Shown in pieces: positions 10,063 to 20,874 of a DNA stretch of 46,713 nt. The stretch covers positions 1 to 46,713 of the forward strand of contig RCNN01000192.1 of the NCBI GenBank assembly GCA_003667245.1. Reading direction: 5' to 3'. The stretch's first letter is position 1, and each line of letters starts with the position of its first letter. The notes below the pieces were generated by a model. It searched no databases and had not been told where the DNA came from. It saw nothing but the letters and a program-made list of their open reading frames with translations. The DNA is from Heterostelium multicystogenum (taxonomy: Eukaryota; Evosea; Eumycetozoa; Acytosteliales; Acytosteliaceae). The position numbers and the translations under genes are program-made.

Positions 10063-10074
10063 AATGCGCGCATT
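10063..10074. repeat. 12-bp palindrome AATGCGCGCATT downstream of tRNA-Ala
   Basis: Identical to the core of the palindrome after tRNA-Lys, with the same 24-nt gap from the last tRNA base. Confidence 0.9.
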
Positions 10075-10156
10075 TCGTGTTTTATTTTTGTACCAATACT
10101 TTTCTGATCCCCTATGCATCATTCAGAAGACCTTTTTTCAAGTTTTTTACTATCCT

Positions 10157-10580
10157 TTATCTAGAGCCCAAGGCAGAATAGCTGATGTGGTATGGTAGTC
10201 TGCTTGTGACGCCTTGGGTCGTGGGTTCGAATCCCGGGTTTTCCAGTTTTTTCCCCATACACTTCCAGTGAACCCATGTACTCTCAAGTCTGTATGATAC
10301 CATCCCGCCATGAAGAATATGTAAATTGACAAGCGAAGCCCTCAACTACGTAAACCATTGGTGTACTCTTAAAATCTTCTGTCGCTTCGAAATACTTAAC
10401 AGTCCACTGTTAAAACACCTTGCTCCAAATAATAATAGGCAGCTCTATAAAATGATGGTCATCACAACCGGCCTGTGGTTGTAAAAAAAAGAAATCTGTA
10501 GGCTTCTAAACCCTACCTTAAATAAACAACTGTATGGTTATAACAACAAAAAAAAAAAAAAAAAAAAAAAATTATCTAGA
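10157..10580 (+). mobile_element. Putative tRNA-derived SINE with target-site duplication
   Basis: The body, 10166-10571, is 406 bp and begins GCCCAAGGCAGAATAGC. It carries an A box-like TAGCTGATGTGG at 10179 and a perfect B box GGTTCGAATCC at 10224-10234, 45 bases apart. An inverted repeat CCCAAGGC (10167-10174) / GCCTTGGG (10211-10218) folds the head. The element ends in 24 A residues (10548-10571). It is flanked by a perfect 9-bp direct repeat TTATCTAGA at 10157-10165 and 10572-10580. It has no coding capacity. Pol III promoter, poly(A) and duplication together define a SINE-type retrotransposon. It lies in the same orientation as tRNA-Ala, 119 bp downstream, the range used by TRE3 retrotransposons in D. 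discoideum. Copy number cannot be judged from one window. Confidence 0.8.
10224..10234 (+). promoter_or_regulatory. B box (Pol III internal promoter) of the SINE
   Basis: GGTTCGAATCC is an exact match to the tRNA B-box consensus. The matching A box-like sequence starts at 10179. Confidence 0.85.
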
Positions 10581-10752
10581 TTTTATTTATTATAATGTCC
10601 AAAGTTGTTAATGAAACACCTGCTCTATAACCCTGTGGTTATAAAAGAAATTTTAACTTTTAAATCATCCATCGTATTGTCAAAAAATATTTACATTGTT
10701 TTATTTAATCTGGGTACAAACATCATGATTGAAATTTATAGCAAATTACTAA

Positions 10753-12357
10753 TTATGGGTTACTTAAATTTAAGATTGATCTTGGATAAAGATTCATTTC
10801 AAGCAATGTCTTGGAGGGATCCGATAAAACTTCCTTTGGAAAAGTGGTAACTAATTGATAGTTGTCTTGGAGTTGGCGAGATTCACCTTCATCGTGAACA
10901 TATACCTCAATCCATTCTCGCAAGTTTTGAATACTTGCATTCACAAAAAATTTTCTCGTGATACGCTTTCCATCAGGGGGCAAACAAACACTAATTTCGC
11001 AGATTTCACGCTCGCGACCTTTGATCTGATCTGCAGGAAGAGTCGATGGATCAACCGCTAGATTACTTCTCTTTGTGTCGAGCTGAGCCTGAATATTTGC
11101 TTCCATTGACATTTTCATTGCCAAAGCTAATTCTTCATCTTCTTGCTTCTGCTGGTCCTTGCGAAGCGAATCGTTGTATTCTTTCTCTTGCTCCTCCATG
11201 ATACGTCGTGACTCTGCTATTTGTCTATTTTGTTCTCTGCGATTCTGTTCATTCTGAATACGCATCTGCTCAGTTTGTGAGAGATAGCCTCTGAGCTCAG
11301 GATCGTTGTACATCTGCTCTTCATCCTCGTCATTGCTTGATGTCAATTCATTTCGAACATTAACTTCATCCTCATCAAAGTACTCATTTAGATCTTGTCT
11401 GACTTTGACTCGCTTCTTAACTGCAGAGGACGGTTTGGGTGAAGCAGATGTCGGAGATGCAGTGGACGAAGGCGATGACGGTGAATGTACATTTCTTCTT
11501 GAACTTGAGCTTGGTCTTGGTGGTTTATTTGAAGATGCCATTCTGTTGAGATGTTGTTGGTGTCTATTTGGTGAGGATGAGTGATGATATCTATTTGGAG
11601 AAGGTTGTGTTGGCGATTGTTTTGGCTGTGATTGTTGTGGTTTTGGTTGACTTTGTTTCATTGATTCATTAATAGCTCTCTGCAACTCTAAATCCTCTTC
11701 ATCTTCATAGTAGTTGTTGGAGCCACCTGCACCTGAACTTGAAGAACTGTTGCCGCTGCCAGTACTATTACTGAGTTCTCTTGATAATCTTATTGCCTCC
11801 ATAAGCTGCTGCTCCTCGTATCTTTGTAGATCCTCAAGCGAAATTTCATCATCTTCATCCTCAACATTTGTTGAATCCACTTCCTCTTCCTCCTCCTCTT
11901 CTTGACGATTAATTCTTTCATATTCTTCATTAACTACATCATCGTACTCTGCAGGGTTATATATACGTCGCTGTCCACTACGACTGACCAACTGTTGTGT
12001 GGGTGAGTTGAAATTGGAGAAAGCAGGGTGACTCCAATCGCTGGCGAAACCACCAACTCCCTGACCGTTGTCTAAAAACGATCCTTGTCTATGATAGGTT
12101 GGTGAGACAGCGTTATTCTGTATGACCGACGGTGAAGCCGGTGTATTACCGGTGCTATAACTATAGCTGCTTGTGAATGTCTGTGAAGTACCATCACTTG
12201 ATACTCTTCTAGTGACTTGTTGGTATCCATTTTGAGTTCTAGTTCTCACTGTTTCAACCTGTACATCACCTCTATTTACTCGACTACTAGAAACATTTGA
12301 AGGTCTCTGTTGATTCTGACCATGACTATAATTTGGTGCTTGATTCCTTGAACTCAT
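10753..12357 (-). CDS. UBX-domain protein with ubiquitin-interacting motifs
   Basis: A 534-residue intact single-exon ORF. The N-terminus is polar and S/Q-rich, with an acidic stretch (EEEEEEE near residue 153). Three UIM-like helices are visible: EEQQLMEAIRLSREL (about 181-195), DLELQRAINESMKQ (about 220-234) and DEELALAMKMSME (about 407-419). Residues about 345-410 form a charged coiled coil (MRIQNEQNRREQNRQ). Residues about 450-534 form a UBX domain (EISVCLPPDGKRITRKFF, TTFPKEVL, LYPRSILNLSNP). UBX domains dock onto the AAA ATPase p97/CDC48 and UIMs bind ubiquitin, so it is probably a CDC48 adaptor for ubiquitylated clients. The usual FPR loop reads FPK here. Confidence 0.85.
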   Translation of the reverse strand: MSSRNQAPNYSHGQNQQRPSNVSSSRVNRGDVQVETVRTRTQNGYQQVTRRVSSDGTSQTFTSSYSYSTGNTPASPSVIQNNAVSPTYHRQGSFLDNGQGVGGFASDWSHPAFSNFNSPTQQLVSRSGQRRIYNPAEYDDVVNEEYERINRQEEEEEEEVDSTNVEDEDDEISLEDLQRYEEQQLMEAIRLSRELSNSTGSGNSSSSSGAGGSNNYYEDEEDLELQRAINESMKQSQPKPQQSQPKQSPTQPSPNRYHHSSSPNRHQQHLNRMASSNKPPRPSSSSRRNVHSPSSPSSTASPTSASPKPSSAVKKRVKVRQDLNEYFDEDEVNVRNELTSSNDEDEEQMYNDPELRGYLSQTEQMRIQNEQNRREQNRQIAESRRIMEEQEKEYNDSLRKDQQKQEDEELALAMKMSMEANIQAQLDTKRSNLAVDPSTLPADQIKGREREICEISVCLPPDGKRITRKFFVNASIQNLREWIEVYVHDEGESRQLQDNYQLVTTFPKEVLSDPSKTLLEMNLYPRSILNLSNP

Positions 12358-13221
12358 TTTATTCTATTCTATACAATACTAATATACAACACTATTTATT
12401 CTTTACAATATTATAATAATAATAATAACTAACTATATATAATATATTCTTAGTCAAATAATGAGATTATGTACTTTAAAAAAGGTTGAGATTAACTTGA
12501 GATCACAATAAAAAACAACAATCCAGTCCAATTTTGTTTATAAATATATGAAAAATTAAGAAACTTTAGGGAAATCTGTAAATTAACAAGTTTTGATAAA
12601 TGATACAAACTAAAGTTATAAAAGTTAGAAACTAATGAATACTAGTATTAAATCAAATGTATCATTTGAATGGAAAATCACTTTAAATTTGATTCATCTT
12701 TGTTATTTAAATAATTATAAATACACCACATTCCAATCCAATCCAGTCAATCAATCAATCAATCAATCAATCATTTATAAATATTGAAATTGATAATCAA
12801 AATTGATTATTATTTTTATTATTATTAATAACACATCTATTTATCTATCTGTTCTCCACACACAGTCACTCACACACTCACAAACTCTTTATTTTATCAT
12901 CATACAAATAAAACATTAGTAGCACCACTACCAAAATACAATCAACACCAAAAAAACACCACACCTTATCATTCATTTATAACATTAACATTTAAAGATA
13001 GCAAAAATAAACAAGTTGTTGTTGTTGTTGTTTTTGTTATTGTGTATTTCTAATTCATGACTTAACCAAAGTATCAAATAAACAGTCATATAAACAGAGC
13101 CGTTAATCTTTAAACAGAAAATATGTATTGTTTGGTGATAGAATTGTTGTTTATAAATAGAGGAGGTTTATGATTTTATTACATATATGTTGAGGTTTCT
13201 AAGAAATTGATCATGATCAAT
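12358..13221. other. Intergenic, UBX gene to GST gene
   Basis: AT-rich, no coding signal. It contains a TCAA tandem repeat (12747-12773) and GTT repeats near 13017-13030. It holds the promoter of the UBX gene and the 3' end of the GST gene. Confidence 0.6.
12747..12773. repeat. (TCAA)n microsatellite
   Basis: Six full TCAA units plus TCA. Confidence 0.9.
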
Positions 13222-13839
13222 TTAATGAGAGGTCTTCTTACGGTTTGCTACGTATTTAGCAATGCTGGGAATTTGACCAATTTGATTACGGAACTCCAAG
13301 CATGCTGGTGCTTTGCTGAATAGCTTCTCTTGTTCTCCCATGTCGCAGAGAATATCAATGGCTACATAGACTTCGATGTCGGCCCAGTTTATTTTGTTGG
13401 AGTAGACATGGGCTCCACCGTTGGCCAAGATTGCTTTTTCCCATGCACCAATGAGTCTTGGAGCGGTTTCGTTGTAGAACTTGGTAGTGGCATCGGCGCT
13501 ACTGGAATATACGAGACCATAGAATGCTTGGAAGAATTCACTGACTGACAAAACATAGCTGAAGATTTTGGCTTCATCAATAAGATTGTCACCAACCAAT
13601 CCGTGTTTCTTGGCGATGTAATACTCGATGGCCAAAGCTTGAGACAACTCAATATCTTCATCGGAATAGTGTGGAACTTGTCCAAAAGTAGTCTTGGCAC
13701 GCACTTCATTTGGCATGTTTGGGAATTGGAATCTGTTGTCGACAAACTCAACACCAGCGTAAGCTAAAAGGACACGAGTGACCTCAGCTCTTCCTTTAAT
13801 ATCGAAATAGTGTACAGTTGGTTTAGTGGTTGGTTCCAT
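13222..13839 (-). CDS. Glutathione S-transferase (sigma/alpha-like)
   Basis: A 205-residue intact ORF of normal family length. The N-terminal thioredoxin-like domain has HYFDIKGRAEVTRVLLAYAG with the likely catalytic Tyr at residue 11, then TFGQVPHY with the cis-Pro, and LSQALAIEYYIAKKHGL with the glutathione-contacting SQ pair. The helical C-terminal domain includes WADIEVYVAID. Catalyses glutathione conjugation or related reactions in the cytosol. ATG 13839 is the only sensible start. No intron. Confidence 0.93.
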   Translation of the reverse strand: MEPTTKPTVHYFDIKGRAEVTRVLLAYAGVEFVDNRFQFPNMPNEVRAKTTFGQVPHYSDEDIELSQALAIEYYIAKKHGLVGDNLIDEAKIFSYVLSVSEFFQAFYGLVYSSSADATTKFYNETAPRLIGAWEKAILANGGAHVYSNKINWADIEVYVAIDILCDMGEQEKLFSKAPACLEFRNQIGQIPSIAKYVANRKKTSH

Positions 13840-14166
13840 GATGTCTGTTTAAAATTAAAATGTCAAAGTTTTGTTATTACTGAAAATCAGACTATCTATT
13901 TATAAAAAAGAGGTATAACTTTGGTTTAAGAATTTGAGGAAAATTAATGATCAAATGGTATCGAATTTACAGTTTAAATGGCGCACCATTTAGTCAAAGA
14001 GGTTACACTCATATAACCTTCTACAAACATTAAAAAAACTATTTATATTTTTTATATTTGCGGAAAATTCTGGGTCGTGCCGATGATGTTCAACATACTG
14101 AAAAAACAAAAAAAAGACCAAATAAAATATCTTTCTTTGAAATTGATGATCACAGTCATCCTAATT
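13840..14166. other. Intergenic, GST promoter and HELQ 3' end
   Basis: About 330 bp, AT-rich. No coding or RNA signal is seen. Confidence 0.5.
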
Positions 14167-17100
14167 TTATTTGGCAGGACTGTCGGGTTCTAGGGTCAAT
14201 TCTTGTGCTTTCTTTCGAAGTTCTGCTGATTGTCGCTCCAGCAGTGCTTTGGCCGAGTTGATGATCTTCTGTGTGACTTTCTCCATGTTGTAAAGTGACT
14301 TGACGTGTTGTGTGATTGTATGAGGTTCGGCAGATGCTATCGACTTGACTGTGGTAAATCCGGCGTTGAACAGTGCTCTAGCTCGGGCTTGGCCCACTCC
14401 TTTGATTTCAACGAGTGGAAGAATATCTTGTCGAACACCGTTGTCAAGACGATGTATATAGTTGTTGATCAGCGTCTCCAGAGCCCACCACTGTAGTTTC
14501 TTACAAAAGTTGACAACCATCCACGCAAAGCTTCCGGAGCTTTGCATGAGATTCTGGAGAGTTCCTCTTCCGAGAGAATATTTACTCGATACCATGGATA
14601 AGGGATTCTCTTGGATTAACTCACATACCGCCAGAGCAACATAGAAACGTGCCCCAATCATTTCCTGTTGCTTGGAAGTCATCTCCACCGACTCGACTTT
14701 ATCAGAGATATAGGATAGATCTACGCCAATGCGTGATGCAATTTCCCATTTATCGTGATTCTTTGTTTTCATATCTCTGAGGAATCTCAAGAGCTTATCC
14801 CAATGAACCGTTTTCATGACCGGTAATCCAAACATTGGTGTGGTCAAATAGCAAATATGCAACTCATCAGTCAATATTATTCCTTTCTTCTGATGATTAT
14901 ACAGGTCGTCCATTACGATTTTGGCCTGATCTGTTGAAAGTGAAGATTTAAATGTAGCTGCACCTAATCCAGTTGGTTCTGATCATTATTGTTATTTAGT
15001 ATAAGTAGTCGTGACTTTGTTTATTGATGCACACTACTTACCCCAAAGCATCTCTTCTTCTGGAATATTGGGATCGGGTTGATTCTTACTTTCTTCACCA
15101 TAATCGAATCCATTGGACTTTGGCTTTTGGTGCTGGATGAACATGCTGTCTTTTAAAATGTTGAGAGTTTTCTTTAACTCCATAACCAGATACTCAAGTG
15201 CCGTCAGCTTTTTATGCTCCTGCGGTACAACTATATTACAACAATAAAATGTACAAGAAAAAAATTCTAATATTACTTTAATCTATAGATAATGGAGTTT
15301 GTTGGTTAGTGTTTGTTATTTGGTCGGTAGGTCAGGTTGGTGCTCTTACATTTTGTGCAATTCCGGAAGATATACACTCCAAAACAATCTTTTGAAATTG
15401 TTGTGGATTATTGTTTAGACCAGAGACAACCGGCTCCAAGTCTGAGGTTACAATGGAGGTTGCTTTTTCAAACTCATGCTTGCTGGTGCAAAAAAGATAG
15501 CTTTCTCCGGAGCTATCGATTCCAGCTCTACCTGCACGACCTGCCATCTGTCTATAAAGTCTCGTCGATATGAAATTGTATCCCATCTTTGGTGAACGAA
15601 TGATTACTCTTTCGCAGGTAAATTTACACCTGCACTGAGCGTAGATGTTGCACAAAGAACGTTGAGGGTTTTCTCCTTGAAGCCCTGTTCGATAATTTCA
15701 CGCTCATCGTTGGTTAGTGTTGAATTGTGGAATGCAACTCCACTCGGAACAGTAATCTTGAGGGACTCATCGACATTGGGGTAAGTTGCTGCACTCAAAC
15801 TTCTAAGAAGCATATCTTTCTCATCTTTCTTGACCTGAGCCTCCGAGTCCAGAGCTCTGGCGATTTGTATGGCAACCTGGACAGTCAGCTCAATGGTATT
15901 GCAGAAAACCAAGACTGAGGCTCCATCAACAGTAACCTCTTTTACTAACTGTATAAAATGATCTCCTTTAAGCTGGCGCTTTTCAACAAGTTTCTTTGGA
16001 TTCTCGTCCTCCTTTCCATAGATCTTGTGCTCATGCCTAACATATTCCTCGAGCTTTACAGGACGAAACTGTCTTTCAAAAACTCCTCCTCTAAACCAAC
16101 GCTGCATCATAGCCAAGTTTGGAATGGTTGCTGACATTCCTACCACTTGTACAGCGCCTTTGGTGACAAAGAGAATCTTTGATATGAGCATCTCGAGCAA
16201 TACACACGCTCACCATCTCCTATCATGTGAAGCTCGTCAATTACGACGGTTCCAATCTCGCCAATCCTCTTGTCCTCGATCATCTGATTGACAATGATAT
16301 TTGCTTTCTCAATGGTACAAACAACTATACCATTTCCAGGAGGTACAGGAATTACACCCTGTATCCCATAGTATGCATCCACCGAAAACTTTAGCTGCTG
16401 TCCAAACTCTGTCAAAGATTCTGCTTTCTCCGTTACGATACTGACAAAAGGAAATATAAACAATGATTTCTTCTTGAGTAAATGGGCACTCCTCAGCAAT
16501 ATGATCTCAGCAACCAATGTCTGTGTTGTTAGCTAAACGTTAATAGCAGAACATCAATGTGGATAGTTAGTTAGTACCTTACCTTTCCACCAGAGGTTGG
16601 CAGGGAGTATATGAGGTTGGAGCCATCCAGTAGATTGCTGTCTGTTAAGCACTCCTTTTGCCAATCATATAAGGTTTTAATACCTCGTCGAATATATATG
16701 TTGGCCACCATTTCTGGCAGGTCAAAGAGCTGTTTGCAGCAATCTTCAATCTTCTGTGACACTTTGGTTGGATCCACCTTTTTCCTAACATATTTCTTTG
16801 GATCTTGTTTCTGATTCCCATCCTTTTCTTTTTCGAAAGGAACCATCTGTGCGATTTGACTGTGATGTGGATCTTGCGATTGGTCCTCTAAATTAAAAAG
16901 AAGTTCATCTTCAATTTGCTGTTTACTCTGAGATGTACTAACATCATAATAGCTACTAAATTGACTGGATTGAAGTTCATCAAATTCGAATTCAAATTGT
17001 GAAGATGATCCACTACCTGTACCTGTTCCGGTACTACCATTACTAGTACTACTTGTCTGTCCATTCTCACAACTGTTATTACTGTTACTATTACTACTAT

Positions 17101-18067
17101 TACTATTACTACTACTGCTGCCACTGCTACTACTACTGCTACTATTGCTGCCACTTCCACTACTTTTAGTTTGTCCTATATTCTTGTGAGTTTGGACCGA
17201 CTTTTCATGGTAAGCATTCGTTGAAACTTTTGCTCCAGGTCTTTGGAAATCATCTTTAATGGTCAGTGGTTGATGTCCTATCTGTGGGAGAGGGTAGGCT
17301 TCTTTTACTCTGGTTTTGGTGTGCGGGGTGGTGTTTTGCACTGATTTTGTGTTGGAAGTCGATACCAAGTGGGTAGTTGGTTTTTGGTGGTTACTGGTTT
17401 GTAGTACTTGGTGTCCAACACTTGTGAATTGCCCAACTATTTTTGGTCCTGAAGAATTATTAAATTTTGGAAATCCATTCGAAGATGCAGATGACGTTGA
17501 AGTTGGGGAAGTAATTTGTTGTTTCTGATAATTATTATTACTATTACTATTTACATTTGAAACTAATGGTGTCGATGAAGATGTATTGGAATTGGTAGGT
17601 ATCGATGTATTTGAAAATGGTTTGGAAAAAGTTGAAGTTGATTTTGTATTGAAAGTTAAATCATTATTATTACTTATAATATTATTGTAGTTGCTGTTGC
17701 TGCTATTGTTACTGTAATTACTATTCAAACCCAATATATTATTATTATTTATATTGTTACTGTTGTTGTTTGATGCACCAGAAACCTTTGATTGAAAAAC
17801 AGGTCCTACTCTATTGCTTAGTGGATTGCTATTGTTGAAGTTGCCACCATTATTAAAGTTGGAATAGTTAAAGTTTTGTATATTACTGTTGTTTGAATAG
17901 TTTAACGTTGTGAATTTACTATTGTTATGATTTTGAAAATTGGAAGATGATGATGCAAGTGGAGATTTGCCAACACTCGACTTGATAGATTTATAACCAT
18001 TATGCTGTTGATGTATATTACTGCTGCCAGTAGTGTTGTTACTATATTCAATTGGTCTCTTATTCAT
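14167..18067 (-). CDS. helq: HELQ/Hel308-family superfamily-2 DNA helicase
   Basis: A 3'-5' helicase for repair of blocked forks and crosslinks. Residues 1 to about 430 are low complexity, rich in Asn and Ser. The helicase core starts at DLPEMVANIYIRRGIKTLYDWQKEC. Motifs in order: Walker A LPTSGGKT (split by intron 16521-16582), VVIDELHMIGD (motif II), VVGMSATIPN (III), TSTLSAGVNLPA (V) and RQMAGRAGRAG (VI). The C-terminal part has the winged-helix and ratchet region and an HhH-like IKGVGQARARALFNAG. Further introns: about 15233-15349 and 14979-15041. The frame shifts near 16190 (ERV to LLEML; one T missing) and near 15612 (LPAK to RVIIRSP; A run). The stop is at 14167-14169. The AGVNLPA/GRAGRAG combination plus the C-terminal HhH favour HELQ over POLQ, whose polymerase domain is absent. 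Confidence 0.9.
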
Positions 18068-18371
18068 TCCTCATCAAAGCTAAGCGGTAAGGGTGGTCCT
18101 ATGTCAATCAATCATTTCCTCTTGTTAGTCATAACAATTGTCATGTTAAAAAATATATTTTTTTAATGAATTTGCAAATTTCCTGGAAAATGAACATTGA
18201 TCAAAGTCTGTTTCCAATATGAAAAGTAATAATTATCAAAAGATTAATAATAAATGTAATATTTATATAATTCAACTTGTTGGTAGTTGAGTAGACTTAT
18301 TGGACTTGATGGAATTCGGACAACTCCACCAACAAGGTGCTGTCAATTAAAGAATTAATAGATAGTTATAT
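18068..18371. other. Intergenic, HELQ promoter
   Basis: About 300 bp, AT-rich, between the HELQ start and the stop of the YME1-like gene. No feature is seen. Confidence 0.5.
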
Positions 18372-20761
18372 TTATTGACTATCACTTTTGTTGTTTGCAT
18401 CAGTGATAGTAATATTTTTTGCTTCGGATTTTGGTTTGTCGGTGTTGGCTGTTGTGGATTGTTTTGGATCGGCATTGTCAGTGGTGTTATTTGATGGGTT
18501 GTTGGCGGATTTTGGTCTTGAGATGGTTATACTTAAACTACCACGATTGTTAGAGTTGGGTGCTGGGTTGTTGGATTGAGGGATAACAATGATGTTGGAT
18601 TTTGGCATTGGTTGGAGCTCTGACTTTTTGAATTCCTCTTGTCTCTTGGTCTCTTTTTCTGACGCTCCTTGAGGAGTTCAGTACGATTCTTTTTGTTGAC
18701 AAGTGGTTTGTTGTTGATGATAGCCTTGATTTCCTCGAGGTTCAATGTTTCGTATTCCAAAAGAGCCTCTGCAAGCAAGTGGTGCTCCTTTGAGTGTTTC
18801 TTGAGCAGATCACAAGCACGTTCATATGATTGATCCAAATAAGCCTTGACCTCGCTGTCTACCAACTCACGTTGTTGAACACTAAGCTTCTTTTCAGAGT
18901 CAATGTAGATCTTACCGACCTTCTCTGACATACCAAGCTTCATGACCATACTCTTGGCAATAGAGGTTGCCTTTTTGATATCGCTCGAAGCACCTTGAGA
19001 GATATTATCTAGACCAAGAACTAACTCTTCAGCAGCTCTACCTCCCATAGCAACATCCATCTCGGCCAAGTATTGCTTTTTGGTTTGGAAAAGTCATCCT
19101 TTTGGAGCATTGAGACTAAACCAAGTGCGTCACCACGTGGCATGATTGTTGCCTTGTGGACATCCTTTGCACCTTCAGTATAAAGTGCAACTAAAGCATG
19201 ACCAGCTTCGTGGAAGCACAAATTCTTCTTGCTTCATCGGTCAAGATTAAGGAGTGTCTCTCCTTACCCATGATTATATTCTCTTTGGCATTCTCAAGTG
19301 ACTCCATTGAAATCTCAGACGATCGTTTCTAGTAGTGTCAAGAGCTGCCCAATTGACAAGATTAAACAAATCGGCACCAGAAAATCCTGGTGTTCCTTGT
19401 GCAATGATTTGTGTATTGACTGTTGGTGAAAACTTCTTGTTCTTCAAATAGAGTTCGATGATCTGCTTACGGGATTTGCAGTCTGGAAGTGAACCTGGAT
19501 GGAACGATCGAAACGTCCAGATCTAACCAGAGCAGCATCCAAAGTCTCTTGATAGTTGGTAGCGGCAATGACAACCACACCTTCACGTCCATTGAATCCA
19601 TCAAGCTCAACAAGTAGCTGATTCAAAGCCTCTGAAGGATGGTAGTTGACACGCTTTGAACGTGATCCACCTACAGAGTCGATTTCGTCAATGAAAACAA
19701 TGCATGGTGCGTTCTTTCTTGCAGTTTCAAAAAGTTCACGAACACGCTTTGCACCGACACCAATGAACATCTCTTCAAACTCAGAAACCGTTGATGGTTA
19801 AGAAGGGAATACGTGCTTCACCAGCAAGTGCTTTGGCAAGTAAAGTCTTACCGGTACCTGGTGGACCAACCAACAAGATACCCTTTGGTATGACAATGTT
19901 ACGATCGATATATTTGTTTGGATTTCTCAAGTAGTCGACCAAATCCTGAAGCTCCGACTTTGCTTCGTCGGCACCGATAACATCGTCAAATGTCTCCTTT
20001 GGACGCTGCAATACTTTCTTGTATGGTTTAGATGTGATCACAGAGAGAATTCCACTTGAATTGGATCCACCCGCTGCTGGATTCGATTGATTGAAATAGA
20101 AATAGTAGATGATGCTTGCTGTAATCAACATGATCATAAAGATCTTGAATGGTGAGCTGCTTTGTACCTTAACCTCCAAAGGTTGTGGTAAAGATAAGAA
20201 TCCCTTTGATTTTCCTGGTTTGACGTCATTTCCATAGTCATAGTTATCTTTATCTCTGTTGAACATCTGTTTAAGCAATTGACTTTTCTATTAGCATTGT
20301 CTCTACAGCTGATGAGGAATCAATAATATTTAGTTTCAACAACTTACGGAAGTAGCTTTTTTCTTTGTAGATATACATCTAACTTGATAGTCGATATTTG
20401 ATTTGATTAAATGATTATTCAATTTGAATAATTGTGAAGATGATTTGATTGGTACCCATCGAATTGGTGACTGTGTTGCTGTTGTTGTTTCTGTTGTTGT
20501 TTGTCTATCTACATTTGGTGATTTTGGTGATTTGTTACTAGTAAAATGCTCTGAATAAGATCTTAAGCTTGCTAGATGATCCTTATTCTGTTGGATCAAG
20601 CCTTCCTTTAATAATGATGATGGTGCAGCATTGCTATTCTTAAAATATTGATTCAATTTCAATTCATTATTCAAAGTTGACTAAATACACAAGTTAATAA
20701 ACTAAATTCAACATCATTAATACATAATTAATAACATACGATATGATGTGATCTTGCAATT

Positions 20762-20795
<34 letters not shown>

Positions 20796-20874
20796 AAATT
20801 GAAGATAGATTGTTATTTAATAGATGTTGTTGTCTATAACATCTTGTAAGTGAAAGTAATGAACTTCTACTCAT
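18372..20874 (-). CDS. YME1-like mitochondrial inner-membrane AAA metalloprotease
   Basis: Membrane-bound ATP-dependent zinc protease of the FtsH/i-AAA type. The start chosen is ATG 20874 ([16 protein letters not shown]), a good mitochondrial presequence; an upstream in-frame ATG gives an acidic start. Introns: 20681-20739 and 20288-20347. One membrane helix ([19 protein letters not shown]) precedes the AAA module: Walker A GPPGTGKT, Walker [27 protein letters not shown] and SGRFDRS. The protease has the zinc motif [12 protein letters not shown] and [16 protein letters not shown] with the third ligand. A Ser/Asn/Pro-rich tail ends at 18372. The frame changes near 19785, 19470, 19310, 19215, 19060 and 18645, with conserved sequence on both sides. 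One membrane helix and [14 protein letters not shown] favour YME1 over AFG3/paraplegin. Confidence 0.88.

Noticed and set aside
9813..10073. Minus-strand ORF of 86 codons
   Set aside because: It runs antisense through the tRNA-Ala gene; no protein character.
10150..10345. Two overlapping minus-strand ORFs of about 60 codons
   Set aside because: They lie across the Pol III head of the SINE and have no biased codon use or family pattern.
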